Made by a program: the position numbers and the translations under genes
Shown: piece after piece, positions 39,640 to 50,670 of the stretch
Position numbering within the stretch: the first letter of the stretch is position 1
How the letters are laid out: every line of letters begins with the position of its first letter
Notes under the pieces: model-generated
The model's input: the letters and a program-made list of their open reading frames with translations, nothing else
Told to the model about the DNA's origin: nothing
Databases searched by the model: none
Origin: Halomonas organivorans
Lineage (GTDB): Bacteria; Pseudomonadota; Gammaproteobacteria; Pseudomonadales; Halomonadaceae
DNA: 64,000 bases
Direction: 5' to 3'
Assembly: GCF_014192055.1 (NCBI RefSeq)
Contig: NZ_JACHXM010000001.1
Span: 320,931 to 384,930 of the forward strand

Positions 39640-40674
39640 ATGAGCGACACCCCCTATCTGGAGCCCGACGCGAACGCCTCCCAGGCCTCGCCCGGCGAGC
39701 TGTTGCGCCGCGAACGCGAGGCCCTGGAGCTGTCGCGCGATGAGGTCGCCGAGGCCCTGAACCTGCGCCCGGCCGTGATCGAGGGCCTGGAGAACGATAT
39801 CTATGACGAGGTACCGATCGCCACCTACCGGCGCGGCTACCTGCGCAGCTACGCCAACCTGCTGGGCATGGACGCCGAACGGGTGCTGGCCGCCTACCAG
39901 GCGCGCTTCGGCAGCGAAGACACGGAGCGCAAGGTCACCCCGGTGCACGTGGTCAACAAGCCGCCCTCGCGCCTCGGCGCCTGGCTGTTCCGCCTGGCCA
40001 CCCTGCTGGTGATCGCCGGCCTGGTCGGCCTGACCCTGCTGTGGTGGCAAAGCCGCGGCGGCAGCCAGCCGCCCACGCCGGGCGACAACGCCCCGGTGGC
40101 GGTGGACAGTCTCGACGGCACCACCGTGACCGAGGGCGGCGAACCGGCCACGGCCGACGATGAGGCAACGGAGCGTGACTGGAGCCGCGAGGTCGCCACC
40201 GACGCCGGCGACGACACCAGCGCCAACGACGACGCCCGCCAGGCCGCCGGCGACGAAACGCCGGCCGAGCGCGATGCGGCGACGCCTGACGCCCCCGCCC
40301 AGGCCGCGAGCGCCACCTCCGACGCTACCGCCGAGACCGAGGGCAACGCTGCCGATGCCAGTGCCGCCCCCCAGGCCGGTGAAGAAGAAGCAACCGAGGG
40401 CACCGAGGAGGCCGTCGCAGCGACGGGAGATCGTCGAGTACTGGAGCTGACCTTCAACGAGCAGTCCTGGACCGAGATCTTCGACGCCAACGGTCAGCGC
40501 ATCTTCGTCGGCCTCCAGGAACCCGGCACCACGGCACGCGTCGAAGGCGAACCGCCCTTCCGCCTGACCGTGGGCAATGCCACCGGGGTCGAACTGGCCT
40601 GGCACGGCGACCCCGTGGACCTGGCGCCGCGCACCGGCGCCAACAACGTCGCCCGTTTCACCCTGGGAGAATGA
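39640..40674 (+). CDS. rodZ: RodZ cytoskeleton-associated protein
   Basis: 344-residue single-pass inner-membrane protein linking MreB to the wall machinery. Residues about 15-100 hold the Xre-like HTH ([35 protein letters not shown]). A transmembrane helix follows at about 110-135. The periplasmic linker (about 140-260) is very rich in Ala, Thr, Asp and Glu, as is common in halophiles. The DUF4115 domain is at about 265-344 ([22 protein letters not shown]). The stop overlaps a possible ispG start. Confidence 0.93.
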   Translation: MSDTPYLEPDANASQASPGELLRREREALELSRDEVAEALNLRPAVIEGLENDIYDEVPIATYRRGYLRSYANLLGMDAERVLAAYQARFGSEDTERKVTPVHVVNKPPSRLGAWLFRLATLLVIAGLVGLTLLWWQSRGGSQPPTPGDNAPVAVDSLDGTTVTEGGEPATADDEATERDWSREVATDAGDDTSANDDARQAAGDETPAERDAATPDAPAQAASATSDATAETEGNAADASAAPQAGEEEATEGTEEAVAATGDRRVLELTFNEQSWTEIFDANGQRIFVGLQEPGTTARVEGEPPFRLTVGNATGVELAWHGDPVDLAPRTGANNVARFTLGE

Positions 40675-40679
40675 GTCCG

Positions 40680-41795
40680 ATGCACGCTACATCGCCCATC
40701 ACCCGTCGCCAGTCACGCCGCATCCACGTCGGCAAGGTGCCGGTCGGCGGCGGCGCGCCCATCTCCGTCCAGAGCATGACCAACACCGACACCCTGGACG
40801 TGGCCGCCACCGTGGCGCAGATCCGCCAGCTGGAGACGGCCGGCGCGGACATCGTGCGCGTCTCGGTGCCGAGCATGGACGCCGCCGAGGCCTTCGGCCG
40901 CATCAAGCGCGAGGTGGAGGTGCCGCTGGTCGCGGACATCCACTTCGACTACCGCATCGCCCTGCGCGTCGCCGAGCTCGGCGTCGATTGCCTGCGCATC
41001 AACCCCGGCAACATCGGCCGCGAGGACCGCGTCAAGGCCGTGGTCGGCGCCGCCCGCGACAACGGCATCCCGATCCGCATCGGCGTCAACGCCGGTTCCC
41101 TGGAGAAGGACCTGCAGAAGAAGTACGGCGAGCCGACCCCGGAAGCATTGGTCGAGTCCGCGATGCGCCACATCGACCATCTCGAGCGCCTCGATTTCCC
41201 CGACTTCAAGGTCAGCGTCAAGGCCTCCGACGTGTTCATGGCGGTGGCTGCCTACCGCGATCTCGCCACGCGCATCGAGCAGCCGCTGCATCTCGGCATC
41301 ACCGAGGCCGGCGGGCTGCGCTCGGGCACCGTCAAGTCGTCCATCGGCCTCGGCATGCTGCTGATGGACGGCATCGGCGACACCATCCGCGTGTCGTTGG
41401 CGGCCGACCCGGTCGAGGAGATCAAGGTCGGATTCGACATGCTCAAGAGCCTGCGCCTGCGGGCCAAGGGCATCAATTTCGTCGCCTGCCCGAGCTGCTC
41501 GCGCCAGAACTTCGACGTCATCGGCACCATGAACGCGCTCGAGGAACGCCTCGATGACGTGATGACGCCGCTCGACGTCTCGGTCATCGGCTGCGTCGTC
41601 AACGGTCCGGGCGAGGCCAAGGAAAGCGACATCGGCCTGACCGGCGGCAGTCCCGCCAACCTCGTCTACATCGACGGCAAGCCGGCCAGCAAACTGCGTA
41701 ACGACCACCTGGTCGATGACCTGGAGCGATTGATTCGCGACAAGGTCCGCGAGAAGGAACAGGCCGAGCAGGACGTCATCGCCCGGGACGCCTGA
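40680..41795 (+). CDS. ispG: 4-hydroxy-3-methylbut-2-enyl diphosphate synthase
   Basis: 371-residue [4Fe-4S] enzyme of the MEP isoprenoid pathway (MEcPP to HMBPP). The cluster cysteines lie in [11 protein letters not shown] and in [14 protein letters not shown] near the C-terminus, and the N-terminal TIM barrel has [20 protein letters not shown] used the ATG at 40680, matching other family members; another ATG at 40671 overlaps the rodZ stop (ATGA). The neighbours rodZ and hisS are the usual ones. Confidence 0.96.
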   Translation: MHATSPITRRQSRRIHVGKVPVGGGAPISVQSMTNTDTLDVAATVAQIRQLETAGADIVRVSVPSMDAAEAFGRIKREVEVPLVADIHFDYRIALRVAELGVDCLRINPGNIGREDRVKAVVGAARDNGIPIRIGVNAGSLEKDLQKKYGEPTPEALVESAMRHIDHLERLDFPDFKVSVKASDVFMAVAAYRDLATRIEQPLHLGITEAGGLRSGTVKSSIGLGMLLMDGIGDTIRVSLAADPVEEIKVGFDMLKSLRLRAKGINFVACPSCSRQNFDVIGTMNALEERLDDVMTPLDVSVIGCVVNGPGEAKESDIGLTGGSPANLVYIDGKPASKLRNDHLVDDLERLIRDKVREKEQAEQDVIARDA

Positions 41796-41818
41796 GGCGT
41801 GCCGACAAGGAGCCAGCA

Positions 41819-43126
<1,308 letters not shown>

Positions 43127-43155
43127 CGGCCCACGGACACAAAAGGAGACCGCCC

Positions 43156-43812
43156 GTGGCGGAGATGAGAAGCGAAGAAGAACAGGTGGAGGCGCTCAAG
43201 CGCTGGTGGAAGGAAAACGGCACCTCGCTGATCGCCGGCGCTGCGATCGCCGCAGCCGGGGTGTTCGGCTGGAAGGCCTGGCAGGACTACCAGACCGGCC
43301 AGGCCGAGGCGGCCTCGGCCACCTACCAGCAGCTGCTGACCCTGAGCGGACAGGACAGCCTCGACGAAGGCGCCCGCCAGCAGGCCGAGCAGCTGGTGAG
43401 CAGCCTCGCCGAAGAGCACGGCGACAGCCTCTACACCGACCTGGCGCGCCTGCTGGAGGCTCGCCTGGCGGTGCAGGCCGGCGACACCGATGCGGCGAAG
43501 ACCGCCCTGGAAGCCCTGGTATCCGACGCCGAGCGTCCCTATCTCCAGGGGCTGGCCCGCCTGCGCCTGGCCCGTCTGCAGCTGGCCGGCGATGACGCCG
43601 AGACGGCGCTTGCCACCCTGGACGGCGAGATCCCCGCCCCGCTGGCCGCCCAGCGCGCCGACATCCGCGGCGACGCTCACCTGGCGCTCGGCGACCGAGA
43701 GGCCGCCCGGAAGGCCTGGCAGGAGGCGCTGAGCCTCTCCCAAGCCAGCGATCAGCCACTCTACGGCGTACAACTCAAACTGGACGACCTGGGCGTCGAG
43801 GAGACCTCATGA
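43156..43812 (+). CDS. yfgM: YfgM-like ancillary SecYEG translocon protein
   Basis: 218-residue protein anchored by one N-terminal helix (residues about 22-42, TSLIAGAAIAAAGVFGWKAW) with a periplasmic TPR-like domain (Tetratricopeptide/YfgM fold). In E. coli YfgM works with PpiD at the Sec exit and as an RcsB-related factor. GTG start at 43156 with AAGGAG seven bases upstream. Its ATGA overlap with bamB indicates coupled translation, linking it to outer-membrane protein assembly. Confidence 0.9.
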   Translation: MAEMRSEEEQVEALKRWWKENGTSLIAGAAIAAAGVFGWKAWQDYQTGQAEAASATYQQLLTLSGQDSLDEGARQQAEQLVSSLAEEHGDSLYTDLARLLEARLAVQAGDTDAAKTALEALVSDAERPYLQGLARLRLARLQLAGDDAETALATLDGEIPAPLAAQRADIRGDAHLALGDREAARKAWQEALSLSQASDQPLYGVQLKLDDLGVEETS

Positions 43813-44960
43813 GCAAGACGACTCTCGCCATCGCCGCCACCGCCGCGCTTGGCCTGCTGACCGGCTGTGCAGGGCAAGTGGAGCCCGAGTATCCGCCCAA
43901 GGAACTGCACGATACCGCCGGAACCACTCGCGTCGAGACCCTGTGGCAGGAACAGATCGGCGACGGCCTAGGACAGGGCGGCTACCCGCTGGCCCCGGCT
44001 CGGGACGGCGACACCCTGTTCGCCGCCGACCAGCACGGCCTGGTCGAGGCCATCGACGCCGCCAGCGGCGAGCCGCGCTGGAGCGTCGAGCTCGACGCCG
44101 GCGCATCCAGCGGCCTGACCGCCGTAGCCGACCGGCTCTATCTCGGCACTCGCAACGGCGAGGTGCTGGCCCTGGACCAGGCCGACGGCGAGGTGCTGTG
44201 GCGCACTCGCGTCAACAGCGAAGTATTGGCCGCCCCCCAGGCCAACCGCGAACTGCTGGTGGTGCAGGCGGTGGATGGCAGCATAACGGCCCTGGACCGC
44301 CAGAGCGGCGCCGAACGCTGGGTCCACAGCGGCTCCCGCCCCTCGCTGACCCTGCGCAACACCGGCACCCCGCGGGTCATCGACCAGGTCACCATCGCCG
44401 GCCTGGCCAACGGTCGACTGGTCACCCTGGACAACCGCGGTGGCCAACCGCTGTGGGAGCGCCGCATCGCCGTTCCCCAGGGCCGCAGCGAGATAGAACG
44501 GCTGGTCGACCTGGCCGGCCAGCCGCTGCTGACCCCGGACGGCCGGCTGTTCGTGACCAGCTACCAGGGTCGCCTGGTGGCCCTCAAGGCCGTCAGCGGC
44601 GAAATCTCGTGGGCCCGTGACCTGTCCAGCTATCGCAGCCCGATGCTGGTCGGCGACTACCTGTTCGTGATCGACGAAGCCAGCCACGTGCTCGCCCTCA
44701 ACGCCGACAGCGGCGAGACGGTGTGGCAGCTCGACGACCTGGAAGGCCGCGAGCTGACCGACCCGGCCTTCGCCGACGGCCGCCTGGTGGTCGGCGATTT
44801 CGAAGGCTACCTGCATCTGATCGATGCCCGAGACGGCACCCTGGTCGGCCGTACCGAGATCGACGGCTCCGGCATCAGCGTGGCCCCGCTCACCGACGGC
44901 AAGCGCGTCTATGCCCTGGCCGACGACGGCAGCTTCGAGGCCCTGAGACTGCAACCATGA
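43809..44960 (+). CDS. bamB: Outer-membrane assembly lipoprotein BamB
   Basis: 383-residue lipoprotein of the BAM complex. Lipobox LLTGC (Cys near 21). Eight-bladed PQQ/WD-like propeller, with repeats such as [46 protein letters not shown] and GETVWQLDD. It overlaps both neighbours by 4 bp (ATGA), between yfgM and der. Confidence 0.95.
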   Translation: MSKTTLAIAATAALGLLTGCAGQVEPEYPPKELHDTAGTTRVETLWQEQIGDGLGQGGYPLAPARDGDTLFAADQHGLVEAIDAASGEPRWSVELDAGASSGLTAVADRLYLGTRNGEVLALDQADGEVLWRTRVNSEVLAAPQANRELLVVQAVDGSITALDRQSGAERWVHSGSRPSLTLRNTGTPRVIDQVTIAGLANGRLVTLDNRGGQPLWERRIAVPQGRSEIERLVDLAGQPLLTPDGRLFVTSYQGRLVALKAVSGEISWARDLSSYRSPMLVGDYLFVIDEASHVLALNADSGETVWQLDDLEGRELTDPAFADGRLVVGDFEGYLHLIDARDGTLVGRTEIDGSGISVAPLTDGKRVYALADDGSFEALRLQP

Positions 44961-46360
44961 ATCCCGTGATCGCACTGGTCGGCCGCCCCAACGTGGGCAA
45001 GTCGACCCTGTTCAACCGCCTGACACGCTCCCGTGACGCCCTGGTCGCCGACTTTCCGGGCCTGACCCGGGATCGCAAGTACGGCAATGGCGTGCTCGGC
45101 GGCAAGGCCTATACGGTCATCGACACCGGCGGCATCAGCGGCGACGAGGAAGGCATCGATGCGGCCATGGCCGAGCAGTCGCTGCAGGCCATCGACGAGG
45201 CCGACATCGTGCTGTTCCTGGTCGACGGTCGCAGTGGACTGAACGTGGCCGACGAGGCCATCGCCAACCACCTGCGCATCAACCAGAAGAAGACCTGGCT
45301 GGTCGTCAACAAGACCGATGGCCTGGAGGAACACTCCGCCATGGCCGACTTCTGGCAGCTCGGCATCGGCGACCCGCACCCCATCGCCGCCGCCCACGGC
45401 CGCAACGTCACCGCGCTGATCGAGGAAGTGCTCGCGCCCTTCCCCGAGCGCGACGAGGACATTCCCGCCGATACCGGCACCAAGGGCATCCGCATCGGCG
45501 TCATCGGCCGCCCCAACGTGGGCAAGTCGACGCTGGTCAACCGCCTGCTCGGCGAGGAGCGCGTGGTGGTCTTCGATGAAGCGGGCACCACCCGCGACGC
45601 CATCGAGATCCCCTTCGAGCGGCGCGGCGAGCCCTACGTGCTGGTCGACACCGCCGGCGTGCGGCGGCGCAAGAACGTCAGCGAGACCGCCGAGAAGTTC
45701 TCGATCATCAAGACCCTCGAGGCGATCAAGGAGTGCCACGTCGCCGTCATGGTGCTCGATGCCAGAAGCGGCCTGGTGGAACAGGACCTGCACCTGCTCG
45801 ACTACGTGCTGACCAGCGGCCGCGCGCTGGTACTGGCGGTCAACAAGTGGGACGGCCTGGAGAGCGAAGCCAAGGACAAGATGCGCGCCCAGATCAAGCG
45901 CCGCCTGGGCTTCGCCGACTACGCCGACCTGCACTTCATCTCGGCGCTGCACGGCACCGCGGTGGGCGATCTTTACCCGTCCATCGAGCGCGCCTTCGCC
46001 TCGGCGAACAGCCACTGGTCGACCAACCGCCTGACCAACATCCTGCGCGATGCCGTGGAACAGCATCCGGCGCCGATGATCCACGGCCGGCGCATCAAGC
46101 TGCGCATGGCCCACCAGGGCGGCAGCAATCCGCCGATCATCGTCGTGCACGGCAACCAGACCGAGTCGCTGCCCGAGGCCTACAAGCGCTACCTGACCAA
46201 CACCTTCCGCAAGGTGCTCAAGGTGCGCGGCACGCCGATGCGCTTCGAGTTCCGTTCGGGCAAGAACCCCTACGACCACATGGCCGGCGCCAGTGACCGC
46301 GAGAAGGCCAAGAAGCGCGAGCTCAACCGCACCAAGGAGTCGCGCCGCGGCCGACGCTGA
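44957..46360 (+). CDS. der: GTPase Der (EngA)
   Basis: 467-residue ribosome-assembly GTPase with two tandem G domains: GRPNVGKST at residues 8-16 with DTGG and NKTD, and a second GRPNVGKST at about 180-188 with DTAGVRRR and NKWD. A KH-like C-terminal domain follows (about 355-440), with a basic tail ([16 protein letters not shown]). ATG at 44957 overlaps the bamB stop. Last gene of the operon, followed by a GC-rich hairpin at 46437-46461. Confidence 0.97.
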   Translation: MNPVIALVGRPNVGKSTLFNRLTRSRDALVADFPGLTRDRKYGNGVLGGKAYTVIDTGGISGDEEGIDAAMAEQSLQAIDEADIVLFLVDGRSGLNVADEAIANHLRINQKKTWLVVNKTDGLEEHSAMADFWQLGIGDPHPIAAAHGRNVTALIEEVLAPFPERDEDIPADTGTKGIRIGVIGRPNVGKSTLVNRLLGEERVVVFDEAGTTRDAIEIPFERRGEPYVLVDTAGVRRRKNVSETAEKFSIIKTLEAIKECHVAVMVLDARSGLVEQDLHLLDYVLTSGRALVLAVNKWDGLESEAKDKMRAQIKRRLGFADYADLHFISALHGTAVGDLYPSIERAFASANSHWSTNRLTNILRDAVEQHPAPMIHGRRIKLRMAHQGGSNPPIIVVHGNQTESLPEAYKRYLTNTFRKVLKVRGTPMRFEFRSGKNPYDHMAGASDREKAKKRELNRTKESRRGRR

Positions 46361-46436
46361 TGTCTCCCCACGGCGACAGGTACCGTCGCCGTCCATCGAC
46401 TCTCGACGCGTGATCGAATCTCGCCGATAGTACGCA

Positions 46437-46461
46437 CCGCCGGCCCCCGGGCCGGCGGTTT
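46437..46461 (+). terminator. Candidate terminator after der
   Basis: Arms ccgccggccc / gggccggcgg with a 2-nt centre, followed by only three T residues. About 75 nt after the der stop. Confidence 0.5.
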
Positions 46462-46483
46462 ACGCATGTCATCCCGAGGCGCT

Positions 46484-46555
46484 CGCCATGGCGCGCCGCC
46501 GACGGCTGGACGAGGAGCTTTTGACCAGGAGGGGCAAAAGTCGCGCGCCATGGCG
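46484..46555. repeat. Interrupted inverted repeat with 13-bp arms
   Basis: Perfect arms cgccatggcgcgc (46484-46496) and gcgcgccatggcg (46543-46555) enclose 46 nt containing a smaller repeat cttttg/caaaag. In the 287-bp space between der and the lipoprotein gene; otherwise nothing is visible there. Confidence 0.65.
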
Positions 46556-46647
46556 GGCTCAGCGCGATTTCTCGACGCCCCGTCGACGACACGGCACGAT
46601 CCCCGCGAGCGCTCAGGAGCCATCCCCTCCCGTTAGCGAGAGTCGCC

Positions 46648-47283
46648 ATGTCCCTTCGTTTCCTGCGCCGCCGAGCGCGCTTCCTGATTCCCGGTTGCCT
46701 GGTGCTGCTGCTCGGCGGCTGCCTGGCGCTGCCCCAGACCGGCCTGTTCGCCTTTCGCCTGGCCGTCACGTCGCTGGGCGTCGAGAACATCCGCATCGGC
46801 CCATACGCCATCGATGCCGGCCTCGACACCTCCGATCTCACCTCGCTGATCGCCTCCAGCCTGGGCGCCGGCAGCCTGCCGGTGCAGGCCACCATGGCCC
46901 TGGGGCTCGGCCTGCCCGCCGGCCTGCCCGCCGTGCAGATGTCCGGCTTCGACTGGAACCTGGACGTCCCCGGGCTCGAGGCCGTCAGCGGCCGCTATGA
47001 ACAGGACGTAGCCCTGACCCCGGGCGACGCCGCCGACCTGCGCCTGCCGCTGGCCTTCGACCTGCTGCAGGCGGACCGCAGCCAGCTCAGCCCGCTGGTC
47101 GACCTGGCGCGGCAGATGGCGAGTACCGGCGACCTGCCCGAGGGCAGCGAGCTGTCGATCACCCCCGGCGATCTCAGCGGCCTGGGCATGACCCTGCCGG
47201 CCGGCCTGTTGACGCCAACCCTGCGCCTGGCCGTGGGCGAGAACGGCATGCTGCGCCCGCTGGGCGATCAGGCCTCGCCGTAG
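46648..47283 (+). CDS. Putative lipoprotein of unknown function
   Basis: 211-residue exported protein. Basic N-terminus, hydrophobic core and lipobox LLGGC (Cys25). The mature part is rich in Leu, Gly and Asp and has repeated LPAGLPA-type stretches; no known domain was recognised, although its shape resembles small beta-sandwich envelope proteins. Its TAG stop is the first three bases of a 255-bp MITE-like element. Single gene downstream of der. Confidence 0.7.
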   Translation: MSLRFLRRRARFLIPGCLVLLLGGCLALPQTGLFAFRLAVTSLGVENIRIGPYAIDAGLDTSDLTSLIASSLGAGSLPVQATMALGLGLPAGLPAVQMSGFDWNLDVPGLEAVSGRYEQDVALTPGDAADLRLPLAFDLLQADRSQLSPLVDLARQMASTGDLPEGSELSITPGDLSGLGMTLPAGLLTPTLRLAVGENGMLRPLGDQASP

Positions 47284-47535
47284 GGCGCGTTAACCATCGC
47301 ACGGACGTTGCGCCGGAGCCGGTGGTGGTGCAGATCGCAGCGTGAACGAGGTGGTTTGGCGGTGCCAAATGAGTCGTGAACAACAAAGAGCTGCGCCGCC
47401 ACCGGCCCAGACCTGCGGGTTGCGCCTCACCCGGCGACGTCCTGGTCAAGGGAACCACCCTTGACGGCGGCCGTCGCCTGGCCTGCCTCGGGTGAGACGG
47501 CAACGCCATCGGCGGACGATGGTTGACGCGCCCTA
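47281..47535. mobile_element. 255-bp MITE-like element with 19-bp terminal inverted repeats
   Basis: Left end 47281-47299 (tagggcgcgttaaccatcg) and right end 47517-47535 (complement reads tagggcgcgtcaaccatcg) match at 18 of 19 bases. No open frame of note lies inside. The outermost bases form the TAG stop codons of the lipoprotein gene (plus) and of the DUF815 gene (minus). I could not define a target duplication. No transposase with such ends is in the window. Confidence 0.6.
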
Positions 47536-48390
47536 GAGCCGCCGCAGGCCGATCCACTGGCAGGCGAACTGCCAGGCCACCCGGCCGCTGCGGCCACCGC
47601 GCAGGGTCGCATAGCGCAGCGCCTCGGCCCGCGCTTGCTCGTCCCAGTCGTCCATCTCGCCGAGCCGCCGCGTCCAGTGGCGGCAGGCCTCGAGATAGGC
47701 GTCCTGGGAGAAGGGATGGAAGGCCAACCACAGCCCGAAGCGGTCGGACAGCGAGATCTTCTCCTCGACGGCATCACCGTGGTGAAGCTCGTCCCCCACC
47801 AGGCGGGTCGCGTCGTTGTCGGCCAGCGACTCGGGGAGCAGATGGCGACGATTGGAGGTGGCGTAGAGCAGCACGTTCTCGGGTGGCCCCGTCAGGGTGC
47901 CGTCGAGCACGCTCTTGAGCGCCTTGTAGGCATCGTCGTGGCCCTCGAAGGAGAGATCATCACAGTAGACGACGAAGCGATGCGGCTGGTGGCGCAGCTG
48001 ATTGACCAGCGCCGGCAGGCCGGCCAGGTCGTGGCGGTCCACCTGCACCAGGCGCAGCCCCTCGTCGGCCAGTCCATTGAGCAGCGCCCGCACCAGCGAC
48101 GACTTGCCGCTGCCCCGGGCGCCCCACAGCAGAGCGTGGTTGGCCGGATGGCCGCGCAGGAAGGCGCGGGTGTTGTCGACCAGCGCCCGTTTCTGGCGCT
48201 CGATGCCCAGCAGGTCATCCAGGGCCAGGGCGTCGCGGGGCGGTACCGGCACCAGGCGCCCGCCCAGGGCGTGGCGTTCCCACAGCGCGGCCACGTCACG
48301 CTCCCAGTCGACGCCTTCGGCGGCCGGCGGCAGCCAGGGTTCCACGCGCTCGAGCAGGGCCAGCAGTCGCTGTGCCAGGGCCTCGTCCAT
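47533..48390 (-). CDS. DUF815-family AAA ATPase
   Basis: 285-residue ATPase of the DUF815 family, of unknown role. Walker A GARGSGKSS (90-98), Walker B FVVYCDDLSF (Asp144, Asp145) and a sensor-like LLYATSNRRHLLPES. The ORF also has a LWLAFHPFSQDAYLEACRHW segment common in the family. Convergent with the lipoprotein gene and divergent from the M48 protease. The stop codon lies within the right end of the MITE-like element, so its last residues could depend on that insertion. Confidence 0.87.
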   Translation of the reverse strand: MDEALAQRLLALLERVEPWLPPAAEGVDWERDVAALWERHALGGRLVPVPPRDALALDDLLGIERQKRALVDNTRAFLRGHPANHALLWGARGSGKSSLVRALLNGLADEGLRLVQVDRHDLAGLPALVNQLRHQPHRFVVYCDDLSFEGHDDAYKALKSVLDGTLTGPPENVLLYATSNRRHLLPESLADNDATRLVGDELHHGDAVEEKISLSDRFGLWLAFHPFSQDAYLEACRHWTRRLGEMDDWDEQARAEALRYATLRGGRSGRVAWQFACQWIGLRRL

Positions 48391-48509
48391 GAACTTCCTC
48401 CGTGATTGCAGGTTTCGCGGTTGATCTTGCAGACAGTCGGGGTATCTTGTGGCGAACCCTTATCCGCCGTCCAGTGGCACCGCCACGACCGGCTCCCAGG
48501 AGGTCCTTC

Positions 48510-49301
48510 ATGCGCTGGATTCACTGTCTCGCCGTGGGCGCGTTGAGCGTCGCCCTGGCCGCCTGCACCACCTCGCCCACCGGACGCTCTCAGCTGACCC
48601 TGATGTCCGACGACCAGCTCGACCAGATGGGTGCCCAGGCCTTCGCCGAATACCAGCAGGAGCGCACCACCGTGGGCGGTGCGCCCTACCGGCTCGCCCA
48701 GTGCGTCACCCGGGAGATCGTCGCCACCCTCCCCGCCGAGCTGCAGCGGGACAACTGGCAGGTCAAGGTCTTCCAGGACGACTCGGCCAACGCCTTCGCC
48801 CTGCCCGGCGGCTACGTGGGCGTGAACACCGGGCTGCTCGAGATCACCGAGAACCAGGATCAACTGGCCGCGGTCATCGGCCACGAGATCGGCCACGTGC
48901 TGGCCCATCACGCCAACGAGCGCGCCTCCACCCAGAGCGCCACCAACCTCGGCCTGTCGGTGCTCTCCTCGGCCGCCGGCCTGGAGGGCGCCGGCGGCCA
49001 GCAGGTCATGGCGGCACTGGGCATGGGCGCCCAGTACGGTATCCTGCTGCCCTTCTCGCGCAGCCACGAGAGCGAAGCCGACACCATTGGCTTGAGGCTG
49101 ATGGCCGACGCCGGCTTCGACCCGCGGGCCAGCATCGCCCTGTGGCAGAACATGGAGCGCGCCGGAGGCGGCCAGCCGCCGGAGTGGATGTCCACCCACC
49201 CCAGCCACGGCAGCCGCATCGCCGGCCTGGAGGCCGGGATGCCCGAGGCGCTGCAGCGCTACCGGCAGGCCGGTCAGGCGCCGGACTGCGGACAGCCCTG
49301 A
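48510..49301 (+). CDS. M48-family periplasmic metalloprotease lipoprotein
   Basis: 263-residue lipoprotein (LAAC, Cys19) with an M48 zinc peptidase domain: HEIGH at 125-129 and HESEADTIGLRLM providing the third ligand Glu. It resembles LoiP/YggG and BepA without the TPR domain, proteases that remove misfolded outer-membrane proteins. Start at 48510 with CAGGAGG nine bases upstream; a longer frame begins at 48402. Its stop codon lies in a short imperfect tandem repeat (49291-49350). Confidence 0.92.
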   Translation: MRWIHCLAVGALSVALAACTTSPTGRSQLTLMSDDQLDQMGAQAFAEYQQERTTVGGAPYRLAQCVTREIVATLPAELQRDNWQVKVFQDDSANAFALPGGYVGVNTGLLEITENQDQLAAVIGHEIGHVLAHHANERASTQSATNLGLSVLSSAAGLEGAGGQQVMAALGMGAQYGILLPFSRSHESEADTIGLRLMADAGFDPRASIALWQNMERAGGGQPPEWMSTHPSHGSRIAGLEAGMPEALQRYRQAGQAPDCGQP

Positions 49302-49350
49302 GCCGACAGACAGCCCTGAGCCGATAAAGCCGAAAAACAGTCCTGAGCGA
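49291..49350. repeat. Short imperfect tandem repeat over the M48 gene stop
   Basis: gacagccctgagccga occurs at 49291-49306 and 49309-49324 (18-bp period), with a third degraded copy near 49337-49350. The first copy contains the TGA stop of the M48 gene; later copies are non-coding, suggesting slippage duplication. Confidence 0.75.
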
Positions 49351-49359
49351 TAAACCACC

Positions 49360-49644
49360 ATGCGTCATCCCACTGCCCAGCGCCTGCTGCCTGTCGGACT
49401 CACCCTGCTGATCCTGCCTCCGCTGGGGCTGATGGGTGCCTATTTCCTGGAGCTGGGCGACGTACGCGACTGTCAGCTGATCCAGCAGGGCCACTGGGAC
49501 TACCTCGCAGGCGTGTGCCGTGATACCCCGCAGCCCTTCGAGCCGTGGATCGATCGCCGCCCCTGGCTGGTCAACGGCGGCCTGCTGCTCTCGCTGGCAG
49601 GCCTGGTGATGTGCCTGGTCGGTCGCTGCGTGCGACGTCGCTGA
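49360..49644 (+). CDS. Small membrane protein (94 aa)
   Basis: 94 residues with two hydrophobic helices (about 10-30, LLPVGLTLLILPPLGLMGAYF, and about 70-88, WLVNGGLLLSLAGLVMCLVG) around a short loop with two cysteines (DCQLIQQGHW, GVCRDTP) that could form a disulfide in the periplasm. No family recognised. It lies between the M48 protease and a convergent oxidoreductase gene and may be cotranscribed with the protease. Confidence 0.6.
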   Translation: MRHPTAQRLLPVGLTLLILPPLGLMGAYFLELGDVRDCQLIQQGHWDYLAGVCRDTPQPFEPWIDRRPWLVNGGLLLSLAGLVMCLVGRCVRRR

Positions 49645-49651
49645 GGCCGGT

Positions 49652-50662
49652 TCAGCGCAGACGCACCACCCGCTTGCCGATGCCGGTGTCGCCGGTGAAG
49701 AGCCCGCAGAAGGCGCGCGGCCAGGCCGCGAAGCCCTCGACGATATCCAGTGGCGCCCGAAAGGCCCCGTCCAGGGCCGCCATCTCGCGCTGGAAGTCGG
49801 CCCAATGGGCCGCCTCGTGTCCCGGCACCACGAAAGGCGTGATGCCGCCACCGATCCGTCTCAGCCGGCCAAGGTTGGATGGAGCACGCCGGGGCTCGGT
49901 GTCGTGATACTGGCTGACCAGGCCGCACAGCACCACCCTGCCGCCCGGAGCCAGCGCATCGATGGCCGCCTCGAACACGGCTCCCCCCAGCTGTTCGAAG
50001 TCCAGATCGAGGCCCTGCGGTGCCACCGCCAGGAGCCGCGTCGCGATATCCGGCACGTGGTGGTCCAGTGCCGCCGCCACGCCCAGGGTCTCGCGCAGCC
50101 AGTCACGCTTGGCCGCGCTGCCTGCAGTAGCGACGACCCTCGCCCCGGCACGTCGGGCCCACTGCACGGCGAGACCACCCACCGCTCCGGCGCCTGCCGA
50201 CACCAGTACGCTTTCACCGGGCTGAGGCCGGCCATAGCGACGCATCCCCAGCCAGGCGGTGAAGCCGGTCATGCCGCGCTCGTGCAACCACTGCTCGGGG
50301 CGAGGTTGAGCGGCCGGCAGCACCAGGGGCAAGCCGCCCTGGTCGGAGTGCGGGCGCAGCAGGCAGCGCTCGGCCACCGGCATGTGGCCGATGACCCAGT
50401 CGCCTTCCCGCCACGGGCCGCGCGACTCGATCACCCGCGCCAGGCCCCAGGCCGACAGCGGACTGCCCGGCCGCCACTTGTCCAGGTAGCCGTAACCCGT
50501 CGGCTGCATCCGGGTGCGCATGTAGGGGTCGACGGACAGCCAGTGGGGCGCGACCAGCGCTTCCCCCGCCTCAGGCGCCGCCAGGCTCGCCCGGTGGCAG
50601 ACGAAGTCCTCGGCGACCGGCACGCCCCGCGGCGTACGGGCCAGGTGCCAGGCGCGGGTCAT
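49652..50662 (-). CDS. Zinc-independent NADP-dependent oxidoreductase (CurA/MDR-like)
   Basis: 336-residue medium-chain dehydrogenase/reductase of the leukotriene B4 dehydrogenase/CurA type, acting on alpha,beta-unsaturated carbonyls. SVDPYMRTRM at about residue 44, the Rossmann motif SAGAGAVGGLAVQWARRAGARVVATAGS and the FEQLGG segment are typical; no zinc ligands. The start may be the ATG at 50662 or a GTG at 50674 that overlaps the aroE stop (GTGA). It is the last gene of the dprA-tsaC-hemF-aroE run. Confidence 0.85.
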   Translation of the reverse strand: MTRAWHLARTPRGVPVAEDFVCHRASLAAPEAGEALVAPHWLSVDPYMRTRMQPTGYGYLDKWRPGSPLSAWGLARVIESRGPWREGDWVIGHMPVAERCLLRPHSDQGGLPLVLPAAQPRPEQWLHERGMTGFTAWLGMRRYGRPQPGESVLVSAGAGAVGGLAVQWARRAGARVVATAGSAAKRDWLRETLGVAAALDHHVPDIATRLLAVAPQGLDLDFEQLGGAVFEAAIDALAPGGRVVLCGLVSQYHDTEPRRAPSNLGRLRRIGGGITPFVVPGHEAAHWADFQREMAALDGAFRAPLDIVEGFAAWPRAFCGLFTGDTGIGKRVVRLR

Positions 50663-50670
50663 GACGCGGC

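Noticed and set aside
37192..40605. A 1137-codon open frame on the minus strand
   Set aside because: It is antisense to ndk, rlmN, pilF, rodZ and intergenic DNA; the composition is low-complexity (His, Gln, Gly, Val-rich) as expected of a GC-rich antisense shadow.
47281..47535. Integron attC site or phage attachment site
   Set aside because: Ends do not contain the attC core with its R/L box layout, no integrase is present, and simple terminal inverted repeats fit a MITE better.
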